DNA of 64,000 nucleotides, from NCBI GenBank assembly GCA_903875225.1, contig CAIQVJ010000108.1:62001-126000 (forward strand). The letters are read 5' to 3'. The notes under the pieces were generated by a model. The model worked only from the letters and a program-made list of their open reading frames with translations. It did no database searches and was not told where the DNA came from. The number at the start of each line of letters is the position of its first letter. The first letter of the stretch is position 1. Positions 25,782 through 34,584 of the stretch are shown here, piece by piece. Both the position numbers and the translations under genes were made by a program. This DNA comes from an uncultured Pseudomonadota bacterium. Lineage in GTDB: Bacteria; Myxococcota_A; UBA796; SXON01.

Positions 25782-27797
25782 TTATCGCGTGCGGCGCCGC
25801 CGGACGGCGCCGAATGCTGCCATCGCGAGCAACGCCGTGGTCACGCTCGGGGGCGTCGCGGATGCGCATCCGCACGTGGAGTCTGTCGCCGGAGGATCGG
25901 TCGTCGCATCGCAGTCCTCGTCCGTGACGCCGTCGCAGTTGTTGTCGCGACCGTCACAGAGCTCGGCCTTGCCCGGCGCGACGGTGTTGTCGAGATCGTC
26001 GCAGTCGGTGCCCCCCGCGGCCATGGAGGGGTCGCCGTCCCGGTCGGCGTCGTAGTTGTCCGATCCGGAGCAGTCCTCGTCGACGAAATTGTCCGCGATG
26101 TCGACCGCACCGGCGTGGACGGCAGCGTTCTCGTCCTGGCAGTCCCCCGCGAGCGGGGTGACGCCGTCGCCGTCCAGGTCCACGGTGATGGCGTCGTCGT
26201 CGGTGACGCCGTCGCAGTCGGAGTCCGCGCCATCCAGGCCGTCGATGGCGCCCGGGTGCACCGCAGGGTCGCCGTCGTCGCAGTCCCCTTCGTCGTCGCG
26301 GTAGCCGTCACCGTCGTGATCCACGGCGTGCGGGGTGTCCTCCTGACCGTCGCAGTCATTGTCCAGCGCGTTGTACACGTCGTCGGCCGCCGCGGGGTTG
26401 CGCTCGGGGTCGTGATCGTCGCAGTCGCCGGTCACCTCGGTGTAGCCATCGTGGTCGTCGTCGCCGTAGATCGTCCCCTCGTCGGTCGCGCCGTCGCAGT
26501 TGTTGTCGGCATGATCGATGATCTCCACGGCACCGGGGTGGGTCGCGACGTTGTGCTCGTCGCAGTCGAGCGACTCCCGCCAGCCGTCCGCGTCCAGATC
26601 CGCGCCCGTGCCCCGATCCTGACCGGTGTCACCACTGTCCGCGGTGTCCCCCGTGTCGCCGCCACCGGTGTCCACGGGGTCCTCGTCGATCGAGCCGTCG
26701 CAGTCGTTGTCGCGTCCGTCGACGATCTCTCCCGCGCCGACGAACGTGGTCGGGTCGAAGTCGTCGCAGTCAAAGATCGTCACCTGTCCGTCGCCGTCAT
26801 GGTCGGACCACGTGCCATCGGGGCCGCCGAAGACGCCCAGATCCGCGGCGCTGCCATCGGCGTCCACCCCGAGCCCGGCGTCGATCATCGGGGAGCCGAC
26901 GGCCGGGTGGAGGTCGATGTACGCGATCGCGAGTCGGTCCGACCACGCGGAAAACGCCGGATCGGCGTTCGTGAGCGCCGTGTGGGGCGCGTCGCTGCAC
27001 CCGGTGTCTGCATAGTTGCGGGTGCCGACCCCGTGATCGAACGTGGGATCCGCCCCGCTGCAGGCGCCGATGTAGGTGTCATCGAGAAAGGCGGCGTTCG
27101 TCACCGTAACCGGATAAAAGGCGTTCACGGCCGCATAGGTCAGGTTGAGCGCCACCACGTTGGTGAGCGTGGCGGTCGCGGACTGGACCCGGAAGCCGTT
27201 GCCCGCCCCCCCGATGGCCACGGAGTTCCGGACCACCGCAGGAGCCTGAAGCAGGAAGCCGTCCTCCACCGGGTACCAGGAGAGCGAACGGGTGATCGTG
27301 GCGGTGCCGTAGGTGATGGCGAAGTTGTGTTTTCCTGAGCTGAAAACCGCTGTCTCCGTGATGTTGGCTACACCGCCTACGACCGAGAGCCCGTTCTGCG
27401 GGGCGTCGTGCACCTGCACATCGTCCAGGGTCACGTTGCCGCCGTCCACGTACACGCCCGTGGCGGGAGCCGGGCTGAACGACACCCCCTCCACGGTGAT
27501 CGTCCCGTTGAGCCATACCGTGCTGGGCGCCGCGATCACCGTCCGGGCGGGGCCGCTCTCCCCCTCGATCGTGAGCGTCCTGCCTCGCAGATCGAGATCC
27601 TCGGCGTACCTGCCTGCACGCAGGATGATGGTGTCACCGGCGAGCGAAGCTGCGACCGCGGAGGCGATGGTCGTGTAGGCCTCGGAGGGACCCACGTACA
27701 GCGTGGTGGCTGCATGGGCAGAGGGTCCGAGGAGGCACGTGAGCGAGACGAGGCCGACGACACGCAGGGCAAGGACAGGGGAGCCGGAGCTTTGCAT
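25782..27797 (-). CDS. Beta-helix and MopE-repeat surface protein with MYXO-CTERM-like tail
   Basis: 671 residues with a signal peptide cleaved after SAHA. Residues about 30-330 form a right-handed parallel beta-helix (pectate-lyase-like coils: YTTIASAVAASLAGDTIIL, NGLSVVGGVANITET). Residues about 345-640 carry MopE-type metal-binding repeats (DHDGDGQ, GDCDD, DNDCDG) with a Thr/Asp/Gly linker. The last 30 residues are Cys-Gly-Cys, a hydrophobic Ala/Leu stretch, then RRRR, the tripartite arrangement of MYXO-CTERM sorting signals. It is presumably processed and displayed on the outer surface. It starts the minus-strand run with the two glycan genes. Confidence 0.85.
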   Translation of the reverse strand: MQSSGSPVLALRVVGLVSLTCLLGPSAHAATTLYVGPSEAYTTIASAVAASLAGDTIILRAGRYAEDLDLRGRTLTIEGESGPARTVIAAPSTVWLNGTITVEGVSFSPAPATGVYVDGGNVTLDDVQVHDAPQNGLSVVGGVANITETAVFSSGKHNFAITYGTATITRSLSWYPVEDGFLLQAPAVVRNSVAIGGAGNGFRVQSATATLTNVVALNLTYAAVNAFYPVTVTNAAFLDDTYIGACSGADPTFDHGVGTRNYADTGCSDAPHTALTNADPAFSAWSDRLAIAYIDLHPAVGSPMIDAGLGVDADGSAADLGVFGGPDGTWSDHDGDGQVTIFDCDDFDPTTFVGAGEIVDGRDNDCDGSIDEDPVDTGGGDTGDTADSGDTGQDRGTGADLDADGWRESLDCDEHNVATHPGAVEIIDHADNNCDGATDEGTIYGDDDHDGYTEVTGDCDDHDPERNPAAADDVYNALDNDCDGQEDTPHAVDHDGDGYRDDEGDCDDGDPAVHPGAIDGLDGADSDCDGVTDDDAITVDLDGDGVTPLAGDCQDENAAVHAGAVDIADNFVDEDCSGSDNYDADRDGDPSMAAGGTDCDDLDNTVAPGKAELCDGRDNNCDGVTDEDCDATTDPPATDSTCGCASATPPSVTTALLAMAAFGAVRRRRTR

Positions 27798-27848
27798 ACC
27801 GCATCATAGCTGGACCCACCGCCGGACTCTACACACCGGGCCCGCGCG

Positions 27849-29327
27849 GTGTACCCGCGCCGGTTTCTTGATACGCACCGCACCTTCCGCAGGCCCCCGC
27901 TGGACGCCCGTGCTCCGAGTTTTCACCCCACACCGATCTTCTGGATCGGCGTCGCCCTCGCGCAGATCCTGCTGCTCGCGCTGTTCGTGTACGACTGGCG
28001 GGTCTCGGTGGTGCTCGTCGCAGGGCTCGTCATCGTCACCGTGCTCCTCGATCGCCCGGTCTGGGGCGTCGGATGCATGCTGGGCGCGCGCCTGATCTCC
28101 ACGAGCACGACGAGCTTTTTCACCATCGGCAAGGTCAGCATCGGGTTCTTCGAGCCGGTGCTGGTGTTCGCACTGGTCGCGCTGTTCGCCCGGGCGGTGC
28201 TCGACCAGAAAAGACTCCTGCAAACCTGGCCGTGGCAGCCCATCTACCTCGTGTACATGGGCTTCTCGGTGCTCGGGCTCACCTGGTGCGTGGCGCTCAC
28301 CGACGGCATCAAGGACATCCTCGGCCTCATCGTCATCGTGTGCACGAACCTGGTCATCATCAGCTTCATCGAGACCTGGGAGCACGTCAAGCTCATGATC
28401 TGGTTCTGGATCATGACCTGTGTGCTGATCGGCTTCCTCGCCATCTTCGGCGATCACCTCGGGCTGACGAACTACAGTTCGATGTGGAAGGCCAGCTCCT
28501 CGGGGGGCCGGGAGACCGGCCTCGGGCAACAGCCGAACTGGTTCGCGATGAACCTGATGTTCATCGTCCACACCTGCGCCGGCTTCGCGCTCATCCAGAA
28601 GGACACCCGGGTGAAGTGGGGGCTGTTCCTTGCGACGATCTTCATCTTCCTCGCGATGATGACAAGCGGGTCGCGCGGTGGCGCCTACTCGATCGTGATC
28701 GGCGGTGGCCTCGCGGCGCTGGGCCAGCCCAAGTTCCGGAAGTGGTTCTTCGGGTTCGTCGTCGTCGCGATCGCGGCGTTCGCGTTCGCCTACTACGCGA
28801 ACATCGGTGACCTCGGCAAGGGCCTCAACCGCATCACCAACAACATCGACGTGCTGTTCAGCCAGGACATCCGCGGACTCAACTGGGCAGCCTGCATCGG
28901 CATGTTCGTCGACACCTGGGGGCGCGGGATCGGGCCGGGCGGCTACATCAACGAGCTGCAGCACTACTCGGACTGGCTCTACCACTCGGTCTACCGGTAC
29001 CCGCACGGCATCTTCTGGGGAGAGGTGGCGCACCACGGTGTCGTGGGCGTGTTCCTGCTCGGCGCCCTGGCCCTCAGCATCACGATCATGGCCCGGGACA
29101 CCATCCGCTACACCAAGGGCACCGAGGCCGAGGTGCTGGCCTGGTCGATGCCAGCGAGCATGGCCGGATACTTTGCCTGGAGCTTCGTGGAGTTCAACTT
29201 CAACGAGAAGCCCTTCTGGGAGTGGCTCGCGCTGTACACCGCGCTCTACCTCATCTCGAAACACGAGAAGGAAGCGGAGGATCGTGGTGAGGTCTCGCGG
29301 ATCCCGAAATGGTCGCTGAAGCTGTGA
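27849..29327 (+). CDS. O-antigen ligase/polymerase-like membrane protein
   Basis: 492 residues with about eleven to twelve membrane segments and a large periplasmic loop. The region about 265-390 (MTSGSRGGAYSIVIGGG, RGIGPGGYINE, YPHGIFWGEVAHHGVVGVFL) matches the Wzy_C signature, with the conserved SRGG and the Pro-His pattern of O-antigen ligases and polymerases. It would join or polymerise lipid-linked glycan at the periplasmic face. GTG at 27849 is used. It lies next to the divergent glycan genes, with a downstream gene 10 bp away. Confidence 0.85.
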   Translation: MYPRRFLDTHRTFRRPPLDARAPSFHPTPIFWIGVALAQILLLALFVYDWRVSVVLVAGLVIVTVLLDRPVWGVGCMLGARLISTSTTSFFTIGKVSIGFFEPVLVFALVALFARAVLDQKRLLQTWPWQPIYLVYMGFSVLGLTWCVALTDGIKDILGLIVIVCTNLVIISFIETWEHVKLMIWFWIMTCVLIGFLAIFGDHLGLTNYSSMWKASSSGGRETGLGQQPNWFAMNLMFIVHTCAGFALIQKDTRVKWGLFLATIFIFLAMMTSGSRGGAYSIVIGGGLAALGQPKFRKWFFGFVVVAIAAFAFAYYANIGDLGKGLNRITNNIDVLFSQDIRGLNWAACIGMFVDTWGRGIGPGGYINELQHYSDWLYHSVYRYPHGIFWGEVAHHGVVGVFLLGALALSITIMARDTIRYTKGTEAEVLAWSMPASMAGYFAWSFVEFNFNEKPFWEWLALYTALYLISKHEKEAEDRGEVSRIPKWSLKL

Positions 29328-29337
29328 GCGCCTCCCG

Positions 29338-30078
29338 GTGACCACCGACCTCGCCCTCTGGTCTGCGGTCATCACGCTGTTCGGAACGGCGCTCTGGCTC
29401 TCGCGCCCGCGCCCACGGGACTGGCGGCCGGAGGTGTTCTTCCGGGGGATGGTCGACCTCATGACCGACGGCCCCGCCGCGGGCGATCCCTCGCCCAGGC
29501 TCGGCCTGGTCTGCACGCCGGAGACCGTTCGCCGCTGGGCAGCGACGGGAGAGGGGCCCGTGGGCGCGGTGCTCGGACGGCGGGGCCTCACCATCCTCTG
29601 GTGGGGGCCCCGGCGCGGGAAGATGCCGGCAACCGGCTGGGAGGAGCTCCACCTGGAGGATCCCACCGACCCCGCTGCCCGGGCCGCGCTGGAGACCGCG
29701 CTCGAGGCTGCCCTCGCGGCGCCGAGCCGGAGGTTCGTGGTCATCGTGACCGCCGGAGCCGAGGGGTTCTTCCCATTCTTCGCGGACGTGCCCGGCCTGC
29801 GCGATCGCGTGCGGGCGGTCTGCCTGTTCGGAGCCGACCTCGAGGGAGCGACCGAGTGGATCGCGACCTCGTTCACGCACGAGCACCTCGACCTGGAGTT
29901 GGACCACGCGATCCCGTGGATGACCCTGCGCACCGCGCCTGGACAGGTGTTGCGCGCTCCCCCTCCGGATCCGACCGGGCGCGAGAGCATCGAGGTCATC
30001 GACCTCGGCGAGCTCAACGCACCGGAGTCTCCCGCGGTAGGAGCAGCGCTCGTGCTGCTGCTCGCCGCGCTGGCGTAG
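29338..30078 (+). CDS. Unknown protein with N-terminal membrane anchor, coupled to O-antigen ligase-like gene
   Basis: 246 residues starting GTG 29338, 10 bp after the O-antigen ligase-like gene. Residues 5-22 are hydrophobic (ALWSAVITLFGTALWL) and probably anchor the protein. The remainder has alternating beta and alpha (FVVIVTAGAEGFFPFF, RAVCLFGADLEGA) like a Rossmann-type domain but no known motif. A Leu/Ala-rich end (GAALVLLLAALA) may be a second membrane contact. Function unknown; context suggests glycan export or assembly. Confidence 0.6.
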   Translation: MTTDLALWSAVITLFGTALWLSRPRPRDWRPEVFFRGMVDLMTDGPAAGDPSPRLGLVCTPETVRRWAATGEGPVGAVLGRRGLTILWWGPRRGKMPATGWEELHLEDPTDPAARAALETALEAALAAPSRRFVVIVTAGAEGFFPFFADVPGLRDRVRAVCLFGADLEGATEWIATSFTHEHLDLELDHAIPWMTLRTAPGQVLRAPPPDPTGRESIEVIDLGELNAPESPAVGAALVLLLAALA

Positions 30079-30083
30079 GCATG

Positions 30084-30650
30084 TCAGCCCCCCAAGGCAG
30101 CCTTCAGCCCCCGGAGCTCGATCACGCCGGACGACAGGTTGATCCCGTACTCGAGCGTGTGCCACTTGTTCTCGGCCTGCCGCAGGAACCAGTTCGTGTC
30201 CACGACGTTCGACATCACGACCCGGCTCACGATGGTGCCGACGCCGCTCGGCTCGAGCCGCCAGGACCACCTCGAACCGGGCAGCGCACCTGCAACCTGC
30301 TGCCCGTCGATCGTCAGTCTTTCAGGATCGAGCTGGTACCGCGCGCGAAACTGGATGTCGGGCCCCGCGATCCCAAGGGTCCAGTCCACCGTGTCCACGG
30401 TGTCGGTGTGCTCCACGAGCGTGCTGGCCGTGACCGTGGGCATCCACGACGCGTAGCCGGCCCAGTCCGCGAGCTTCGCCCACACGACCGCGGGGCTGGC
30501 ATCCACGTACGACATCGCTGTCACCTGCTTCACGCGGCCGTCGCTCGAGGTCTCGAGCCAGGCCACCTCTCCCCCCTTCACCATCTGGTCCAGCGTTGCC
30601 GCGGGTGCTTTGGGGGCGAGCTGCAATGCGGTGAACAGGGCGAGCATCAC
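30084..30650 (-). CDS. SRPBCC (START/polyketide cyclase-like) domain protein
   Basis: 188 residues. A short hydrophobic N-terminus (MMLALFTALQLA) could be a signal. The body shows the SRPBCC pattern: VTAMSYVDASPAVVWAKLAD, then WAGYASWMP, a string of strands and a long C-terminal helix. Such domains bind hydrophobic ligands; the ligand here is unknown. It is the last gene of the cysM-mec-cysO-moeZ unit, 4 bp after the moeZ stop, but any link to cysteine synthesis is unproven. The next ATG (30647) is an alternative start to the GTG. Confidence 0.72.
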   Translation of the reverse strand: MMLALFTALQLAPKAPAATLDQMVKGGEVAWLETSSDGRVKQVTAMSYVDASPAVVWAKLADWAGYASWMPTVTASTLVEHTDTVDTVDWTLGIAGPDIQFRARYQLDPERLTIDGQQVAGALPGSRWSWRLEPSGVGTIVSRVVMSNVVDTNWFLRQAENKWHTLEYGINLSSGVIELRGLKAALGG

Positions 30651-30654
30651 ATCC

Positions 30655-31821
30655 TCAATATCTCGGCATCGAGGGGTCGATCTGCTGGGCCCACGCCGTG
30701 ATGCCCCCCTCCATGTTCACCGCGTCGTAGCCAGCGGCCGCGAGCACCGCTGCGGCCTGGGCGCTCCGCCCCCCCAGCTTGCAGTGCACGAGGATCTCCC
30801 GATCCCGGGGGATCTCCGCCAGCCGCGCCGGGACCTCGGTGTGTGGGATCAACGCATCCGACCAGTCGAACCGGACGATTGCGGCTTCAGGGGCGCCTCT
30901 CACGTCGAGCACGAAGGGGCTCCACCCAGCCGCCCGCCGCTCCGCGACCTCCGACACGGTCATCCGTCGAAAATTGCCGTCCATCCCTGGATGTTCCTCC
31001 CGCGCACCGGAGCGCGGCCTGGGCACGCCGCAGAACTGGTCGTAGTCGATCAGCCGTTCGATGGGCTTCCGATCGGGATCGCTCCGCAGCTTGAGCTCCC
31101 GGAACGTCATCGCCAGCGCGTCGAAGAGCAGCAGCCGGCCAGACAGCGTCGTGCCGACACCGAGCAGGATCTTGAGCGTCTCGGTCGCCTGGATCGTACC
31201 GATGATCCCGGGCAATACCCCCAGCACGCCGCCCTCGGCGCAGGAGGGCACCAGTCCCGGCGGCGGGGGCTCGGCGTACAGATCCCGGTAGTTCGGGCCC
31301 CCCTGGTAGTTGAACACCGAGGCCTGACCCTCGAACTTGAAGATCGAACCGTAGACGTTCGGTTTTCCGAGCAGCACACACACATCGTTGACGAGGTAGC
31401 GTGTGGGAAAGTTGTCCGTGCCGTCCACCACGACGTCGTACCCGGCTGCGATTCGCAGCGCGTTCTCCGACGTGAGCGCCTCCTCGTAGATGTCCACGAC
31501 CACGTGGGGGTTCACGTCGTGGATCCGGTTGCGCGCGGAGATCACCTTCCGCTCTCCGATGTTCGCTGTCCCGTGGATGACCTGACGCTGCAGGTTCGAG
31601 GCGTCGACCACGTCGAAGTCCACGATCCCGATCCGCCCCACGCCTGCGGCTGCGAGGTAGAGCAGGAGGGGGGAGCCGAGGCCCCCCGTGCCGATGCACA
31701 GCACGGAGCTGTTCTTCAGGCGCGTCTGCCCCTCGATCCCCACCTCCGGCAGGATCAGGTGCCTCGAATACCGGGCGATCTCCTCGTTCGTCAGCGCGAT
31801 CGGAGCGGTCCCGTCGCTCAC
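30655..31821 (-). CDS. moeZ: E1-like adenylyltransferase-sulfurtransferase (MoeZ type) for CysO/MoaD
   Basis: The 388-residue protein is a ThiF/MoeB adenylyltransferase (1-270; CIGTGGLGSPLLLYLAAAG, DFDVVDASNLQRQ, DGTDNFPTRYL) fused to a C-terminal rhodanese domain (about 285-385) with active Cys in VHCKLGGRS. The family activates the C-terminus of a ubiquitin-like carrier with ATP, and the rhodanese domain donates sulfur to make a thiocarboxylate. Its GTG start overlaps the cysO stop (GTGA), which identifies the CysO-like carrier as its substrate. Confidence 0.92.
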   Translation of the reverse strand: MSDGTAPIALTNEEIARYSRHLILPEVGIEGQTRLKNSSVLCIGTGGLGSPLLLYLAAAGVGRIGIVDFDVVDASNLQRQVIHGTANIGERKVISARNRIHDVNPHVVVDIYEEALTSENALRIAAGYDVVVDGTDNFPTRYLVNDVCVLLGKPNVYGSIFKFEGQASVFNYQGGPNYRDLYAEPPPPGLVPSCAEGGVLGVLPGIIGTIQATETLKILLGVGTTLSGRLLLFDALAMTFRELKLRSDPDRKPIERLIDYDQFCGVPRPRSGAREEHPGMDGNFRRMTVSEVAERRAAGWSPFVLDVRGAPEAAIVRFDWSDALIPHTEVPARLAEIPRDREILVHCKLGGRSAQAAAVLAAAGYDAVNMEGGITAWAQQIDPSMPRY

Positions 31822-32099
31822 GAGGCACCGCCGGCGATCGAGGGTACGATCGTCAGTGTGTCACCCTGTCGCAGTGGGGTGCTCTCCCGACCGAGCGCGC
31901 GGATGTCCTCGTCGTTCAGGTACACGTTCACGAAGCTGCGCAGCTCGCCGGTCTCCGTGCGCAGGTGTCGGGCGAGCGTCGGGTAGGCGGCCGTGAGCGA
32001 AGTCAACGCGGCGCCGGCGGTCTCACCGTCGACCTGCACGGTCGCCAGGCCCTCGGTGTATGGCCGCAGCGCGGTGGGGATGCGGAAAGTGACAGACAT
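31818..32099 (-). CDS. cysO: Ubiquitin-like sulfur carrier protein (CysO/MoaD/ThiS)
   Basis: 93 residues with a beta-grasp pattern (MSVTFRIPTALRPYTEG ... FVNVYLNDEDIR ... LRQGDTLTIVPSIAGGAS). The Gly-Gly is followed by two more residues, Ala-Ser. Thiocarboxylate carriers must end in Gly-Gly to be charged, so those two residues would have to be trimmed. The neighbouring JAMM protease is the natural candidate. It sits between the JAMM gene (3 bp gap) and moeZ (4-bp overlap). Confidence 0.88.
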   Translation of the reverse strand: MSVTFRIPTALRPYTEGLATVQVDGETAGAALTSLTAAYPTLARHLRTETGELRSFVNVYLNDEDIRALGRESTPLRQGDTLTIVPSIAGGAS

Positions 32100-32102
32100 G
32101 GT

Positions 32103-32522
32103 CTACGCCTCTTGAGTTTGATGGATAGGTTCTTCAGTCATCGCAGCACGGTCCTCGCACAACCTCCAGGACTGAGTCGTCGCGATCTCTCCGCGTACAA
32201 CGGAAACAATCACGTAGCTCATGTTCGGCAGCGCATGGTCGCGGTCCACGTCGGAGTAGCGGGACGGGTGGTCGGGGTGGGAGTGGTAATAGCCGACGAT
32301 CTCGAGCCCGGCGGCTTCGAGCCGTTGTTCCGCCCGGGACAGGACCAGCGCCGCAACCTGGTACCGGTTCTGGGGGCTGTCGGCACGCTCGTTCTCCAGG
32401 GGCTCGACGTGGGTCACGCGCCCGTCCGCCCGGTCTCCGGCGAGGATGCCGACCACCTCGTTCGGATAGCCCAGGGCTGCGTGAGCGTGCAGGATGCGGA
32501 GCTGCGCCGGATCGATGTTCAT
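32103..32522 (-). CDS. mec: JAMM/MPN+ metalloprotease (Mec type)
   Basis: The 139-residue zinc peptidase has the full JAMM signature: Glu22 and HSHPDHPSRYSDVD at residues 80-93 (His80, His82, Ser90, Asp93). In mycobacteria Mec releases cysteine from the CysO-cysteine adduct, and QbsD-type relatives trim carriers to expose Gly-Gly. The ATG lies in the stop of cysM (ATGA). Ending EEPIHQTQEA is a short unstructured tail. The arrangement with cysM, cysO and moeZ makes the role in cysteine release very likely. Confidence 0.9.
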   Translation of the reverse strand: MNIDPAQLRILHAHAALGYPNEVVGILAGDRADGRVTHVEPLENERADSPQNRYQVAALVLSRAEQRLEAAGLEIVGYYHSHPDHPSRYSDVDRDHALPNMSYVIVSVVRGEIATTQSWRLCEDRAAMTEEPIHQTQEA

Positions 32523-33412
32523 GGCCACAGGTGGGACTCCGAGAGGTAGCGCTCGCCCGAGTCCGGGAGCAGGGTCACGACAACGCCCTGCTCGAGGCCC
32601 GCTGCCAGCTTCAGCGCGGCCCAGACCGCCGCGCCTGAGCTCACCCCCGCGAGCAGGCCCTCCTCGCGTGCCAGCCGACGCATCATGGTGATCGAGGCCT
32701 CCGTGGGTGCCGCCATGTGCGCATCGGCCACGCTGGGGTCCCAGATCGGGGGGATGATCGAGGTTTCGAGGAACTTGAGCCCCTCCAGCCCGTGAAACGG
32801 GGCGTCCGGCTGCACCGCGACGCAGTGGATGTCGGGGTTGTAGCCCTTCAGGCCGCGGGTGGTCCCCACGAACGTGCCCGTCGTCCCGAGCCCGGCGACC
32901 CAGTGGGTGACGGCACCCTGGGTGTCTCGCCAGATCTCCGGGGCGGTGCTGTGCAGGTGCGCCATCCAGTTGCACGGGTTCGAATACTGGTCGAGGTAGA
33001 GGTACCGCTCGGGGGTCGCGGCCGCCATCGCCCGGGCCTGCCGGATTGCGCCGTCGCTGCCCTCCAGCGGGTCCGTCTCCACGATCTCGACCCCGTACGC
33101 CCGCAGGATCTTCTTCCGCTCGACGTTTGCATTGGCAGGCAGGCAGAGCGTGAGGTGGAGGCCCCTGGCCGCCGCGATCATCCCGTAGGCGATCCCGGTG
33201 TTCCCGCTCGAGGAGTCGAGCAGCCGCATGCCGGGCCGGAGGCGCCCGCTGGTCTCGGCATCCCGGATGATCGCAAACGCTGCCCGGTCCTTCACCGAGC
33301 CCCCCGGGTTGAAGCTCTCCAGCTTCGCCCACACCTGCACGCGCGGGGCGAGCCCCTCCGTCACGCGGCGGAGCCGCACGAGGGGCGTGTTTCCGATCCG
33401 GGCCGTGAGCAT
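32519..33412 (-). CDS. cysM: PLP-dependent cysteine synthase, CysM type (CysO-dependent)
   Basis: The 297-residue fold-type II PLP enzyme has Schiff-base Lys41 in NPGGSVKDR, the substrate loop DSSSGNTGIA, the phosphate-binding GLGTTGTFVGTTRG and LPDSGERYLS near the end. In the mycobacterial system CysM uses O-phosphoserine and thiocarboxylated CysO to form CysO-cysteine. The same gene set here (cysM-mec-cysO-moeZ) supports that sulfur source rather than free sulfide. It is first in the operon. Confidence 0.9.
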   Translation of the reverse strand: MLTARIGNTPLVRLRRVTEGLAPRVQVWAKLESFNPGGSVKDRAAFAIIRDAETSGRLRPGMRLLDSSSGNTGIAYGMIAAARGLHLTLCLPANANVERKKILRAYGVEIVETDPLEGSDGAIRQARAMAAATPERYLYLDQYSNPCNWMAHLHSTAPEIWRDTQGAVTHWVAGLGTTGTFVGTTRGLKGYNPDIHCVAVQPDAPFHGLEGLKFLETSIIPPIWDPSVADAHMAAPTEASITMMRRLAREEGLLAGVSSGAAVWAALKLAAGLEQGVVVTLLPDSGERYLSESHLWP

Positions 33413-33612
33413 TCGGGGAAGTCTCCGCTCCTGAAACTACGGCCGCACCGAAGAGGGCGCAACGCCATCCGCCGCGCTCGGTAGTCCGAGCCTCAAAACC
33501 TCACGTCCACGTAAGAGTTGAGGAAGGCGTGCGAGGGCGGCTCCGCAAGCCGGATCGCATTCCAGATGGAGCCATGGAACGCCGCTCCGCACCGCATCAG
33601 ATACGAGGCCGC
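33413..33612. promoter_or_regulatory. Divergent promoter region between cysM and mvaD
   Basis: 200 bases separate the divergent cysteine and mevalonate operons and must contain both promoters. An in-frame extension of mvaD to 33529 is possible but has no family-like residues. No defined operator is recognised. Confidence 0.45.
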
Positions 33613-34584
33613 ATGCACACCGCAACGGCTGTCGCTCACCCGAACATCGCGCTCTGCAAGTACTGGGGCAAGCGCGATGCCGCGTTGAACCTGCCCAGCA
33701 CCCCGAGCCTCTCCCTCACCCTCGCGCCGTTCCGAACCCGCACGACCGTGACGTGGGGCGCCGAGAGCGACCGGATCGTGTTCAACGGCGTGGAGAACAC
33801 GGCCCTGGAGGGCCGGAAGATCCTCGGAGCGCTCGACCGGCTGGCCACCTTGACCGGCCTGGGCCGCCCTCCCTGCGTGGTCGAGACCGAGAACGACTTT
33901 CCGACCGCGGCGGGGCTGGCCTCGAGCGCCTCGGGCTTCGCGGCCCTGGTGCTCGCGGCAGACGCGGCATCCAAAGCCGGGCTCTCGCCCGAGGCCCTGG
34001 CGGTGCTCGCCCGCCGCGGCTCGGGCAGCGCAACGCGGTCCCTGCAAGGTGGCTGGGTGGAGTGGAGCATGGGCGAGGCGCCGGACGGGTCGGACAGCTT
34101 TGGCCGGGCGATCGCCCCGGCCGACCACTGGGACGTGCGGATGCTCGTGGTCCTGGTGCGCAGCGGTCCGAAGGAGATCGGCTCGACCCAGGGCATGAAC
34201 CACACGATGGAGACGAGCCCCTACTACCCGGCATGGGTGGAGCAGGCCCCGGCAGACGTCGTCGAGGCCCGGGGAGCCATCATCGGGCGCGACCTCGAGC
34301 GACTCGGACGGGTGACCGAGCGGTCCGCGCTCAGGATGCACGCATCGATGCTGGCCGCCGATCCCGCAGTGATCTACTGGAAGCCGGAGACCCTCACCGC
34401 GCTCGAGGTCGTGCGCGAGGCCCGCAGAGCCGGCATCGCGGGCTGGGCGACCATGGACGCCGGGCCGAACGTGAAGGTGCTCTGCGCCGCGGCAGACGCC
34501 CCATCCCTCGCTCTCCGCCTCACGACGGCCGGACTCACCGCGCAGGTGCTGACCCCCGGCGGGCCGGCGCGTGTGGTCGGGTGA
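33613..34584 (+). CDS. mvaD: Mevalonate diphosphate decarboxylase
   Basis: The enzyme makes isopentenyl diphosphate from mevalonate diphosphate with ATP in the cytoplasm. The 323-residue protein has ALCKYWGKRD near the N-terminus, the GHMP loop AAGLASSASGFAA, GSGSATRSLQGGWVEW and the catalytic Asp in ATMDAGPNVKVLC. ATG 33613 gives the family-typical N-terminus. The stop overlaps the next gene by GTGA (34581-34584), so it is coupled to phosphomevalonate kinase. Confidence 0.95.
   Translation: MHTATAVAHPNIALCKYWGKRDAALNLPSTPSLSLTLAPFRTRTTVTWGAESDRIVFNGVENTALEGRKILGALDRLATLTGLGRPPCVVETENDFPTAAGLASSASGFAALVLAADAASKAGLSPEALAVLARRGSGSATRSLQGGWVEWSMGEAPDGSDSFGRAIAPADHWDVRMLVVLVRSGPKEIGSTQGMNHTMETSPYYPAWVEQAPADVVEARGAIIGRDLERLGRVTERSALRMHASMLAADPAVIYWKPETLTALEVVREARRAGIAGWATMDAGPNVKVLCAAADAPSLALRLTTAGLTAQVLTPGGPARVVG

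Noticed and set aside
24089..29327. A full O-antigen biosynthesis island
   Set aside because: Only a GT4, a GT-C-like protein and a ligase-like protein are present; sugar nucleotide genes, flippase and chain-length regulator are absent from this stretch.
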